A stretch of DNA of 34,271 nt from assembly GCA_944323505.1 (NCBI GenBank), contig CALUST010000033.1, forward strand, positions 1 to 34,271, given 5' to 3'. Shown piece after piece: positions 7,657 through 16,002 of the stretch. Both the position numbers and the translations under genes were made by a program. The notes beneath the pieces are model-generated. The model did no database searches, was not told where the DNA came from, and saw nothing but the letters and a program-made list of their open reading frames with translations. Source of the stretch: an uncultured Bacteroidales bacterium. Lineage in GTDB: Bacteria; Bacteroidota; Bacteroidia; Bacteroidales; UBA932. Positions within the stretch are counted from its first letter, which is position 1. Each line of letters opens with the position of its first letter.

Positions 7657-9579
7657 ATGAAAAGACATATCGAGATATTGCTGCTTGCAGCATTTGCCAT
7701 GACAGCCGTACAGTGCTCAATGGCCGAAATTGAAGATAACTCTCCGGACAGGCAGGAGCCGTCCGGGAAGACTGTGACTCTCACAGTGAACAGTTCGTCT
7801 GTCGGGACCAGGACAGCACTCGGAGAAAACGGGGAGGTGCTCTGGGAGACCGGAGACGAAATCTATATCAACGGGGCCGTCTACAGCGTGACTCCGGACG
7901 CAGACAATCCCACATCGGCGACAATTGAAAATGTCCTGGAAAGCGACGAGTACCTTGCCATAAGCCCTGCCGGACATGCATTTACAGAGAACTCCAACCT
8001 GTACTTCTATATCAGCGAGTCACAGCCATACAGGGAAGGGTCATTTGCCGCATACACCAACCCTATGGTCGCATACAGCGGAAGCACCGACCTGTATTTC
8101 AGGAATCTTGCCGGCATCATCAGGATCGGCATCACGGGCGTCGGGACCATATCCAGGATAACCTTGAGCAGCAATGACGTATACAGTCTGTCAGGAAACT
8201 TTGAAGTCCCGATGGATGATATCATATCCGGAAATCTCCAGAACTACAACACTGCTCATAGCAGTTACTATTCAAGTAATTATGTCTATATGGACACCCG
8301 GGACGAATTCGTACTTGACCAAGGGACTCCGAGGTACGCATATTTCGTAATACCGGCAGCGACATACGAGACAGGCTTCACTGTGTCAATAGAAAGCACC
8401 GATGGAAAAGGGATGATCCAGTCGACATTTAACAGCATCACTGTCAACCGTTCCGAGATAGTGCCGATGGAGACATTCGAATTCAGTCCGTTCGAGGATA
8501 TCTCCATATCAGCCGCAGGCGCTACAGCGACTTCTGTTGACTATCAGATAACGGCCGAGCCCGGGAGCTGCGTGTCCGTTACGGCCGTGACCAAGTCCAT
8601 GTGGGATTATCTGGTTGAAGCAAATCCGGAAGCCGAAGAGAACGACCTTGGAATCATGGTCCTGAACAATTATATGATGATAAGCATGGAACCTTCAGAA
8701 TCGCATCTTTTCGTGGTCCCTGAAAGCGGCACTGTCACAAAGACATTGGAGTCTGCCTACAGTTCAACCGGGCTTCTGTCGGCAATGACGGCAGAGACAG
8801 ACTATGTCCTCCTGGCCGCATACCACGATTGGACCCAGGCTGTCGGGACAGTATACAGGACAACAGCAAGGACAGAGGAAGCGAGCGGAAGCGCGCCCGG
8901 TCTTGAAATGTCCGTCGAATCTTATGATCCTTCATACTCAACTGTCTTGATAAATTTTTCGACCACTGATGCCACACAGATCAGAATCTGTGCGATATCA
9001 AAGGTCATGTATGACAGCATGACAGCTTCGGGGAAGACGGCAAGAGAGATTGCCATCGAATACGGGAATCCATTGAATGACAGCTATGTATCGGCAGCAA
9101 ACAGCGGCGGGACATTCGGGACCTGGGGTGGCTTGGATCCGGCCACGACATATATAGTGATAATACTCGCCACCGGCGAAGGAGGAATGGAGACATTGGA
9201 GACCAGGGAGCACACCACAGACCCGTATCTGCCTGCAGGAGCGTCATGGAATGTCATATCAACAGACGGATATCTGCGGTGGAACCTGTTGGGACTCATA
9301 GGCTCAGACATTACCGAGTTCAGCAATCTGACTATCGAGCAATACGGCACCTACGACATTTTCCGAATCGTCAATCCTTTTGCAGGGCTGGGTCTTGAAG
9401 AACTGGCCGACACGGAGATATATGAAGGCTATATAACCCTTGACTGCCGGAACGGCTATGTCCTGCTCGAAAGATCTGTCAATTATATCGGCATTTCATA
9501 CGAGCAGGCCGACATGAGCCTTTGGTCTATGCCTGACGTGAACGGGCAGGGAGAATACGGGACATATATACAGGATTAA
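7657..9579 (+). CDS. Fimbrillin-like surface lipoprotein, truncated by an in-frame stop
   Basis: A 640 aa lipoprotein with lipobox AVQC (Cys20). Residues 35-285 repeat the domain of the preceding paralog (GTRTALGENGEVLWETGDE, INGAVYSVTPD, EYLAISPAG). Two fibronectin-like repeats follow, each with an aromatic/Met-rich SMWDYL or KVMYDSM segment and a T-x-Y-V-L/I-LAA-type strand. A separate C-terminal beta domain begins near SWNVISTDGY (about 530). The TAA at 9577-9579 cuts that last domain. The reading frame continues with coding-like sequence to 9738 and ends in EPF...IP..W, matching the paralog's own terminus. The intact protein was probably 693 aa. Whether the short form is functional is unknown. 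Confidence 0.75.
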   Translation: MKRHIEILLLAAFAMTAVQCSMAEIEDNSPDRQEPSGKTVTLTVNSSSVGTRTALGENGEVLWETGDEIYINGAVYSVTPDADNPTSATIENVLESDEYLAISPAGHAFTENSNLYFYISESQPYREGSFAAYTNPMVAYSGSTDLYFRNLAGIIRIGITGVGTISRITLSSNDVYSLSGNFEVPMDDIISGNLQNYNTAHSSYYSSNYVYMDTRDEFVLDQGTPRYAYFVIPAATYETGFTVSIESTDGKGMIQSTFNSITVNRSEIVPMETFEFSPFEDISISAAGATATSVDYQITAEPGSCVSVTAVTKSMWDYLVEANPEAEENDLGIMVLNNYMMISMEPSESHLFVVPESGTVTKTLESAYSSTGLLSAMTAETDYVLLAAYHDWTQAVGTVYRTTARTEEASGSAPGLEMSVESYDPSYSTVLINFSTTDATQIRICAISKVMYDSMTASGKTAREIAIEYGNPLNDSYVSAANSGGTFGTWGGLDPATTYIVIILATGEGGMETLETREHTTDPYLPAGASWNVISTDGYLRWNLLGLIGSDITEFSNLTIEQYGTYDIFRIVNPFAGLGLEELADTEIYEGYITLDCRNGYVLLERSVNYIGISYEQADMSLWSMPDVNGQGEYGTYIQD

Positions 9580-9738
9580 GGACGGATCGACTTCGGAGAT
9601 GTCGCACTTTTCCATGGCTCCAGCGGATATTATACAGACCCGGCCACACTGTGGTTCGAGAAGCCTGATGACATTACGGAGCCAGGCAGGACAGGGCTTG
9701 CGATAGAGCCGTTCCGGAGAATCCCGCAGGAATGGTGA
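9580..9738 (+). pseudogene. Detached in-frame C-terminal segment of the preceding lipoprotein
   Basis: Fifty-two sense codons directly follow the TAA at 9577-9579 in the same frame and end at TGA 9736-9738. The translation includes GRIDFGDVALFHGSSGYY, TDPATLWFE and IEPFRRIPQEW, rich in alternating hydrophobic residues and plausible as the closing strands of the truncated domain. The last residues resemble the end of the upstream paralog (EPFETGEEIPW). A single base change (for example TAT or TAC to TAA), a sequencing error or stop readthrough would all explain this. Confidence 0.65.
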
Positions 9739-9758
9739 CAGTTCTCATAATGCATTTG

Positions 9759-9793
9759 AAAAGGTGATGTGTCAGTGACATGTCACCTTTTTT
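9759..9793 (+). terminator. Rho-independent terminator after the fimbrillin-like operon
   Basis: A 16-bp arm, AAAAGGTGATGTGTCA, pairs with 9776-9791 with two G-U wobbles. The hairpin apex lies around GTG, and the right arm runs into a T tract. It sits 20 bases after the distal TGA at 9738, supporting that stop as the original gene end. Confidence 0.8.
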
Positions 9794-9974
9794 CTGCCAT
9801 TTTGACACATTTGAAACCGCTCCGGAGATTGGCACAACATTCGATATAACCTCGGCGTCGTCCGACAGGCATGAAGGTCCGGATCGGATACGACAGGACA
9901 GACGGCTGCCGCAGGGCTTCCGGAAGTCATGGATTAATTGAATCTGATTAAAGAAAAATAGGAGATCAAATATT
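9794..9974 (+). other. dnaK upstream region with no clear promoter
   Basis: These 181 bases separate the terminator from dnaK. I found no TAnnTTTG motif. AGGAG about 13 bases before the ATG may serve as a ribosome-binding site. TTGGCACAACATTCGA near 9828 resembles the -24 half of a sigma-54 site, but the -12 GC is missing. No CIRCE-type inverted repeat was seen. Confidence 0.4.
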
Positions 9975-11858
9975 ATGGGAAAAATTATCGGTATCGACTT
10001 GGGAACCACGAACTCATGCGTGGCAGTGATGGAAGGCAACGAGCCTACCGTCATCATCAACAATGAGGGACAGAGAACTACGCCTTCAGTAGTTGCATTC
10101 ACTGACGGGGGCGAGAGGAAAATCGGAAACCCTGCAAAGAGGCAGGCAATCACCAATCCTCACAAGACAGTATTCTCTATCAAGAGATTCATGGGCGAGA
10201 CTTACGACCAGGTGACAAAAGAGATTGAAAGAGTCCCTTACAAAGTGGTAAGAGGCGACAACAATACTCCGAGAGTGGACATTGACGGACGTCTTTACAC
10301 TCCGCAGGAGATATCAGCAATGATTCTTCAGAAAATGAAGAAGACAGCCGAGGACTATCTGAGGCAGGAAGTGACAGAAGCGGTCATCACCGTACCTGCA
10401 TACTTTTCTGATTCACAGAGGCAGGCTACCAAGGAAGCCGGAAAGATTGCAGGCCTTGACGTGAAACGTATCATCAACGAGCCTACGGCAGCCGCACTCG
10501 CATACGGTCTTGACAAGAAGAACAAGGACATGAAGATTGCCGTATACGACCTTGGAGGCGGCACATTCGATATCTCAATCATGGAACTCGGAGACGGTGT
10601 ATTTGAGGTGAAGTCCACAAACGGTGACACCCACCTCGGAGGTGATGACTTCGACCAGGTAATCATCGACTGGCTTGCATCCGAATTCGCTGCAGAGAAC
10701 GGAGGCATAGACCTCAAGAAGGATCCTATGGCACTCCAGAGACTGAAAGAGGCTGCTGAGAAAGCGAAAATCGAGCTTTCAAGCCAGACTTCAACCGAGA
10801 TCAACCTGCCTTACATCATGCCGGTTGACGGGATTCCTAAGCACCTTGTGAAGACATTGACAAGGGCCAAATTCGAGCAGTTGGCAGACGACCTCTTCCA
10901 GAGGACAATCGAGCCTTGCCGCAAGGCTCTCCAGGATGCCAACCTCCAGCCGTCTGATATTGACGAGGTGCTGCTTGTCGGAGGTTCGACACGTATCCCT
11001 GCCGTACAGGAAATCGTCAAGAAGTTCTTCGGCAAAGAGCCGAACAAGACTGTCAACCCTGACGAGGTAGTTGCCATAGGTGCATCAATCCAGGGCGGTG
11101 TACTCGCAGGTGATGTAAAGGATGTGCTCCTGCTGGATGTCACTCCTCTGTCACTCGGTATCGAGACCCTCGGCGGTGTCATGACCAAACTCATTGAGTC
11201 CAACACCACTATCCCTACAAGGAAATCAGAAGTGTTCTCGACTGCGGCCGACAACCAGCCGTCCGTTGAGATTCATGTCCTCCAGGGTGAAAGGCCGATG
11301 GCAAAGGACAACAAGGAGATCGGACGTTTCCATCTTGACGGTATCGCACCGGCTCCGAGAGGCATACCTCAGATCGAAGTCACATTCGATATTGACGCCA
11401 ACGGTATCCTCAACGTATCGGCGAAAGACAAGGCTACAGGCAAGGAGCAGAAAATCCGTATCGAGGCTTCTTCCGGACTGAGCGAGGACGAGATCAAGAG
11501 GATGAGAGACGAGGCAAAAGCCAATGAGGCTGCCGACAAGGCTGAGAAGGAGAGGGTCGACAAGATCAACAACGCCGATGCGCTCTGCTTCCAGACAGAG
11601 AAGAACCTCAAGGAATACGGAGACAAGATACCTGCTGACAAGAAATCAGCCATCGAGTCTGCCCACAAGAGCCTCAAGGATGCGGTTGCTGCCCAGAACA
11701 TCAGTGACATCGAGAAATATACCGAAGCATTGAACAATGCATGGCACGCAGCATCAGAAGACATGGCAAAGGCTGCCGGAGCACAGCAGGGCGGTCCTCA
11801 GGCCGGCCCGCAAGGTCCGCAGAACGGTCCTGACGACCAGGGTCCTGATGAGCAGTAA
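9975..11858 (+). CDS. dnaK: Molecular chaperone DnaK (Hsp70)
   Basis: ATP-driven Hsp70 chaperone that binds exposed hydrophobic segments of client proteins together with DnaJ and GrpE. The 627 aa protein has the actin-fold ATPase signatures GIDLGTTNS (residues 5-13), [13 protein letters not shown] (about 194-206) and [14 protein letters not shown] (about 332-345). The interdomain linker [19 protein letters not shown] is followed by the substrate-binding beta sandwich and the helical lid. The tail is a Gly/Gln/Pro-rich run ending [10 protein letters not shown]. It lacks the EEVK-type acidic end common in bacterial DnaK, including most Bacteroidales copies known to me. dnaJ and grpE are not adjacent. 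A strong terminator follows. Confidence 0.98.
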   Translation: MGKIIGIDLGTTNSCVAVMEGNEPTVIINNEGQRTTPSVVAFTDGGERKIGNPAKRQAITNPHKTVFSIKRFMGETYDQVTKEIERVPYKVVRGDNNTPRVDIDGRLYTPQEISAMILQKMKKTAEDYLRQEVTEAVITVPAYFSDSQRQATKEAGKIAGLDVKRIINEPTAAALAYGLDKKNKDMKIAVYDLGGGTFDISIMELGDGVFEVKSTNGDTHLGGDDFDQVIIDWLASEFAAENGGIDLKKDPMALQRLKEAAEKAKIELSSQTSTEINLPYIMPVDGIPKHLVKTLTRAKFEQLADDLFQRTIEPCRKALQDANLQPSDIDEVLLVGGSTRIPAVQEIVKKFFGKEPNKTVNPDEVVAIGASIQGGVLAGDVKDVLLLDVTPLSLGIETLGGVMTKLIESNTTIPTRKSEVFSTAADNQPSVEIHVLQGERPMAKDNKEIGRFHLDGIAPAPRGIPQIEVTFDIDANGILNVSAKDKATGKEQKIRIEASSGLSEDEIKRMRDEAKANEAADKAEKERVDKINNADALCFQTEKNLKEYGDKIPADKKSAIESAHKSLKDAVAAQNISDIEKYTEALNNAWHAASEDMAKAAGAQQGGPQAGPQGPQNGPDDQGPDEQ

Positions 11859-11907
11859 GACAAGAGAAAGGCCATAAGTCTTGGCAACAAGACACGATTA
11901 TAAGAAG

Positions 11908-11945
11908 AAGAGGGTGAACCGAAAGTAGTTTCGGTTCACCCTCTT
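11908..11945. terminator. Bidirectional terminator between dnaK and the minus-strand lipoprotein gene
   Basis: A perfect 17-bp stem (AAGAGGGTGAACCGAAA, 11908-11924) with a GTAG loop pairs with 11929-11945. Pyrimidine-rich sequence follows on the plus strand. It lies between the convergent stops at 11858 and 11972 and can serve both. Confidence 0.85.
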
Positions 11946-11971
11946 TCTTTATATTTGGCAGTACGGGCTTG

Positions 11972-14743
11972 TCAATAATTCTCAAAATCCTTGTAGTAGA
12001 GTTCTATCACGCAATTGTCGATATAGTCGGTCCCGTCCCACGTACCGTGCCTGTCGGCCTGCCGGACAAAGTGATAATATCCTTCCGCACCGGCATCCCT
12101 GAAATTGTCACGGTTTATCCGCAATTCATTTGCATAGCCTCCGGATGGCGTGACGAATTGGAACCCTTTCACTCCATTTGTTCCGAAATTCTTGTTGAGC
12201 ATGTTTTTCAAGGCAATAATCGCGGCATTGACTTCCTGATATTCCCCGGATGTCACAAATGAGCCGACTGGTGTCAGAGATACATTTCCGTCTGCCTTGC
12301 AGATCCTGCCAGTAGTGATGTCATAGATCGGCGCAGCGTACATATTGCTCCAGAAATCCCGGTATCCCGGCCGGGACCATCTGCTCAGAGGCACATATCC
12401 CCAATATACCCTTGTGAGATTATTGCCCTCGATACGCATATCGACATGACAGAGTACACTTACATACAGGATAATGTCCACAGTGTACAACCCGGTAGCC
12501 ACATGACCGCTCTTCGTGTTCGTGAACGAGCCCTTGAAAATATATGAGCCGTTGGTATAGAACTCATCCTTGTCAAGCCGTGACGGCTCCATGAACCTCA
12601 AGGCACTTCCATGAACCCCGTTCTCAATTTGCGGGCCTTCTACCATTGATGTGAAACGGGTATCGGCATTCTCCCATATCTCATCAAGAGTGCGTCCCTC
12701 GTTTTCATCCGGATAATACCTGCGGATCTCCCATTCCGCTCCTTGGATAAACGGAATCCCGACTCCAGACACATCAGACTGCAAAGAGACAGGAGCTATC
12801 TGATAATTGTATATGTCCCCGCAATGCCCCTGACGCTCGAACAGAGGCCGTATGATGCAGGATATCTCCTCCTCCTGCATGACCCCGGCATATCCTTCCG
12901 CCGTGTTTCTCAGGATGAGAGACAGCTCCTTGACACCGTCCCTGTCTGTCTTGAGCCCGTACACCTGCCCTTTCATAAGGCAGTTGCTGGTACTTTCCCA
13001 CATGTATTCAATGTCTGAGACCCTGAGATATTCCTCATACCCGGCATCACCTGCCAGTTCCATCCCTGCCACATAATTCTCCACAAGTGCATCCTGAGGC
13101 TGCATACCTGTCGCTTCGCAGACATCATCCGGGATCATGAACCTGTCAAGATTCAGAGAATTGTTCCTGACATCATAGAGATAAAGATAGAATGTATTGC
13201 CTCTGGCATCATCGTATGTGTCAATCTCGTTGCGGCCGGCGTTTGTGTGGAAGCCGTATTCAGGACACTGCACCGCGTCAAATCTCACCTCCGCATATCT
13301 TCTGTCCTGCAGGAGGCCGATCCTGACATCCTCCGGGACATGACGGCAATAGACATATATCCTGTCCTTGCCCGCCCGAGGGATGTAATACAGTTCCACT
13401 CCGCCAGATGACACGTGCTCATATCCCTGAGATGATGTCACATCCTGCCCGACGGCGACAGTCCTGTCTCCCAATGTGACATTCACGGGATTGTCGGGAG
13501 ATGCGGAATATAATGCGATCATACTCCATTGTCCTGCATACTTTATCTCATCATAGTAGAATCCCGTGAGATCCGACATCCTGTAGACTTCGACCTGGCA
13601 TTCGGCCGAGGCGGACAGGGCCGGGCACGAGACAGTGACCACGGTCCGTCCCGGAGCCACGCCTTTCAGCCTTCCTGAGCCGTCCACAGTCAGCACATGC
13701 GTATCGCCTGAGGTATATATCAGGTCCGAATATTCCGCAGCCGGGATATCGAGCAGATATTCCCCTCCTACCGGTATCTCTATGTCATCTTCCGGCATTT
13801 CAAGTTCGGCATCATAGACCTCAACCCGGTATGACTCCTCATAAATGCCGTTTTCAGTAGCCCTGAAAGGGATGACATACCTGTGGTTGCGCCTTATCTT
13901 CCAGTCAAGGACAAGCCTGTAGTCTATTTCGGCCGTGACAAGTCCTGCGGAATTGGTGACTGTACCCTTGACAAGCATATAAGGACGGTCATCAGGGATG
14001 TCTGTCGTCCCCGGATTGCCTGAGGACGATGGTGTCTCGTTGTCGCTTGACATATCCTCCAGCATATAGAAGCGGCATCCGTTCCCCGACATGATACGGT
14101 CAGGATCATCCCCCGTAGTATAATCCCCGGGGCTGCGCCGTGACGGCACAGACATATCCCGGAAGACGTTCATATCGGACGGGGCATTCTCCAGCCGGAC
14201 ACTCCGGATATTGACTTCCAGTCCTGCAGCCGGCATGAATTCAAGGGAAATCTCTGCCGTCATTCTACGCATGGGGACACTGACCCTGCCGTCAGATGTC
14301 ACACCAAGAGTCCTGTGCCCGTACATCGGAAGCCCTCCTCCGGCACAGATGTCCTGTACAGCCTGTATTTCATACCTGAAATCCTGCATCTCCTCCAGAG
14401 TCACAGGGAATTCCCGCCTCCCTGTATTGGCCAGCACAAACAGTTCATACTCCTCGTATGCCAGGACATCAAAAGTGATCTGCCCGGCATCTTCCGAATA
14501 CGCGCTCCTGAACAGTCTTCCGCCCGAGTCATACAAGGCCGCGCTGATATTTCCTATTGAGCGGTCATCACTCATCCCGTCAGCCACCGCGCTCTTGCTG
14601 CCGGACACAGCACATCCGGCTATGACAGCATCAACATCTATCTTCCTTGTCCCGCCTGCCTGCATGTCGGCATCGGGAAGTTCATGAGTGCACCCGGCAG
14701 CCACGAACAGGATACAGAGTATCCATGGCAATAATCCTCTCAT
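11972..14743 (-). CDS. Large fimbrial-anchor-like lipoprotein with Ig-like domain (FimB/Mfa2-DUF4906 type)
   Basis: A 923 aa lipoprotein starting MRGLLPW with lipobox AAGC (Cys18). An upstream in-frame start adds 14 residues ahead of the signal peptide and overlaps the preceding gene. Residues 30-330 resemble the FimB/Mfa2 anchor fold: SAALYDSGGRLFRSAYSED, then EEYELFVLANTG, a PMYGHR loop, RMTAEISLEF and GCRFYMLEDMSS. A bacterial Ig-like (BIG2) domain spans about 335-405, with LKGVAPGRTVVTVSC. A long C-terminal part of DUF4906 type carries FYLYLYDVRNNSLNLDRF and a final KGFQFVTPSGGYANELRIN segment. It starts one base after the stop of the DUF4493 gene, implying coupled translation. It probably acts as a surface anchor or tip adhesin. 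The first half is paralogous to the 27381-28946 product. Confidence 0.75.
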   Translation of the reverse strand: MRGLLPWILCILFVAAGCTHELPDADMQAGGTRKIDVDAVIAGCAVSGSKSAVADGMSDDRSIGNISAALYDSGGRLFRSAYSEDAGQITFDVLAYEEYELFVLANTGRREFPVTLEEMQDFRYEIQAVQDICAGGGLPMYGHRTLGVTSDGRVSVPMRRMTAEISLEFMPAAGLEVNIRSVRLENAPSDMNVFRDMSVPSRRSPGDYTTGDDPDRIMSGNGCRFYMLEDMSSDNETPSSSGNPGTTDIPDDRPYMLVKGTVTNSAGLVTAEIDYRLVLDWKIRRNHRYVIPFRATENGIYEESYRVEVYDAELEMPEDDIEIPVGGEYLLDIPAAEYSDLIYTSGDTHVLTVDGSGRLKGVAPGRTVVTVSCPALSASAECQVEVYRMSDLTGFYYDEIKYAGQWSMIALYSASPDNPVNVTLGDRTVAVGQDVTSSQGYEHVSSGGVELYYIPRAGKDRIYVYCRHVPEDVRIGLLQDRRYAEVRFDAVQCPEYGFHTNAGRNEIDTYDDARGNTFYLYLYDVRNNSLNLDRFMIPDDVCEATGMQPQDALVENYVAGMELAGDAGYEEYLRVSDIEYMWESTSNCLMKGQVYGLKTDRDGVKELSLILRNTAEGYAGVMQEEEISCIIRPLFERQGHCGDIYNYQIAPVSLQSDVSGVGIPFIQGAEWEIRRYYPDENEGRTLDEIWENADTRFTSMVEGPQIENGVHGSALRFMEPSRLDKDEFYTNGSYIFKGSFTNTKSGHVATGLYTVDIILYVSVLCHVDMRIEGNNLTRVYWGYVPLSRWSRPGYRDFWSNMYAAPIYDITTGRICKADGNVSLTPVGSFVTSGEYQEVNAAIIALKNMLNKNFGTNGVKGFQFVTPSGGYANELRINRDNFRDAGAEGYYHFVRQADRHGTWDGTDYIDNCVIELYYKDFENY

Positions 14744-14744
14744 A

Positions 14745-15854
14745 TCATTCGAGTATAAAATCGGATACGCCTTTGATGCCGGCAATCCCGAAATACGATT
14801 CCACTATATCTCCGTACAGATATATCCTGCGTCCGATATGCCCAGGATGTGCGCGGAGGTTCAGAGCGTCCCTGACAGTGCCGGAAGGCAATTCGACCGA
14901 AAGACAGGACGCCTTGTCAGAGACAGAGGAGCGTGCGGCTATGACAAGATTGGTCTCTGACTCGAAAGGGGCTGAAAATGACATCGAATTCCGTGTCAGA
15001 TCCCCTCCGACAATATAACCTGTCACCCACACGTCTTTCTGTCCGGCGGATTCCCTTGCCTCGTATACTGACATCGCATTCTCGGCATCCGCCCCTCCGG
15101 AGCCCCCGTCTCCGCCTATCACGAATTCATCATCAATCCATAATCGCGTAGTATCGATATTGATTGCGATGCCGTCGGAAGTCCCTGCTGCAGACGCGGC
15201 CACACGGACTTTGAGTGAAAGCACCTGCTGCGGCTCCAGCCGTCTGCTCATCAGTTCCCTGTCCTCGCCGTTACCGCTGAGGACAAGACTGACGTTCCCG
15301 GGATTGAAATATGCAATCCGCTTTTCCGAATAGCCGCAGACAAGGCTGCCGTCAACTGAACGGAGCAGCAGCACGTGCTGCGGATAGGCATCCAGGAAAT
15401 CCGGAGAAATGCTGACTTTCACTCCTGCATTGAGCTGGACACATTCAAGTCCGGCCTTGACCGTGCCTCCCTCAGGGACCACCACGCACAGGTCATCCCC
15501 GAAAAGCGGGGCAGAAAATGCGGGTCTGATGAACTCAGATGAGCGGACTGACACATCATAGCTGCCTGCAGGGACAGTGATTGTCTCCGGCGATGCCCCG
15601 TATTTCCCTGCATAGACCACTGTCCCGTCTCCTGATGTTATGTTCAGGATGAAATCATTGGTATCAGGAAGTCCCGGGATGGAACGAGTCATCTCCCTTC
15701 CGCTTTCCGAGAAACGGACTTTCAGCACTCCCGAACCTCCGCTGTCCGGCGACGAGCGTTCGCACGATGACACAGCAGGAATCATGACGGATATGGCAGC
15801 CATGACCGCCATCCTGCATAGCACGACCAATGGTGCGCATTTCTTTCTTCTCAT
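14745..15854 (-). CDS. DUF4493-DUF6359-type lipoprotein
   Basis: A 369 aa lipoprotein. The ATG at 15854 is preceded by GAGGAG and gives a signal peptide with lipobox VSSC (Cys31). The N-terminal domain (about 45-245) fits DUF4493: FILNITSGDGTVVYAGKYG, then ITVPAGSYDVSVRSSEF, a proline-containing FSAPLFGDD and later VQLNAGVKVSISPDFL. After a glycine-rich linker (GGDGGSGGADAEN), the C-terminal 110 residues resemble the DUF6359 OB-like domain, with VYEARESAGQKDVWVTGYIVGG and IGRRIYLYGDIVESYFGIAGI. Both families occur in Bacteroidales cell-surface lipoproteins near fimbrial genes. It is first in an operon with the large anchor-like gene. Family names are recalled, not searched; the molecular role is unknown. 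Confidence 0.75.
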   Translation of the reverse strand: MRRKKCAPLVVLCRMAVMAAISVMIPAVSSCERSSPDSGGSGVLKVRFSESGREMTRSIPGLPDTNDFILNITSGDGTVVYAGKYGASPETITVPAGSYDVSVRSSEFIRPAFSAPLFGDDLCVVVPEGGTVKAGLECVQLNAGVKVSISPDFLDAYPQHVLLLRSVDGSLVCGYSEKRIAYFNPGNVSLVLSGNGEDRELMSRRLEPQQVLSLKVRVAASAAGTSDGIAINIDTTRLWIDDEFVIGGDGGSGGADAENAMSVYEARESAGQKDVWVTGYIVGGDLTRNSMSFSAPFESETNLVIAARSSVSDKASCLSVELPSGTVRDALNLRAHPGHIGRRIYLYGDIVESYFGIAGIKGVSDFILE

Positions 15855-15875
15855 ATCTTTCTCCTCATTTTTGGT

Positions 15876-15893
15876 GTCCGCAACGTCGCGGAC
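15876..15893 (-). promoter_or_regulatory. Stem-loop at the 5' end of the DUF4493 transcript
   Basis: GTCCGC pairs with GCGGAC around a six-base centre. Given the -7 motif at 15900-15907, the hairpin would sit at or next to the first transcribed bases, where it could stabilise the mRNA or bind a regulator. It could also be a repressor operator, since it is a near-perfect dyad. Confidence 0.45.
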
Positions 15894-15899
15894 CTGAGG

Positions 15900-15907
15900 C
15901 AAAAGTA
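15900..15907 (-). promoter_or_regulatory. Bacteroidetes -7 motif for the DUF4493/anchor operon
   Basis: On the minus strand this reads TACTTTTG, an exact TAnnTTTG match, 45 bases before the ATG. The -33 region has no clear TTTG. Runs of A on the minus strand (15946-16001) lie upstream and may bend DNA or act as an UP element. Confidence 0.5.
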
Positions 15908-16002
15908 TGCAGGTCAGAAGGAATCCGCCATACCCGGAAGTGTTGTTTTTCTTTTTTTTATATGGGATTTTTTCTGTTTTTATATGAAATGTGCGTTTTT
16001 TA

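Noticed and set aside
9828-9843. Sigma-54-like site (TTGGCACAACATTCGA) upstream of dnaK
   Set aside because: The -24 half fits, but the -12 GC is replaced by GA and the TTGC is absent.
10355-11764. Long minus-strand open frames opposite dnaK
   Set aside because: They are shadows of a strongly biased coding frame on the plus strand, with Ser/Leu-rich composition and no start context.
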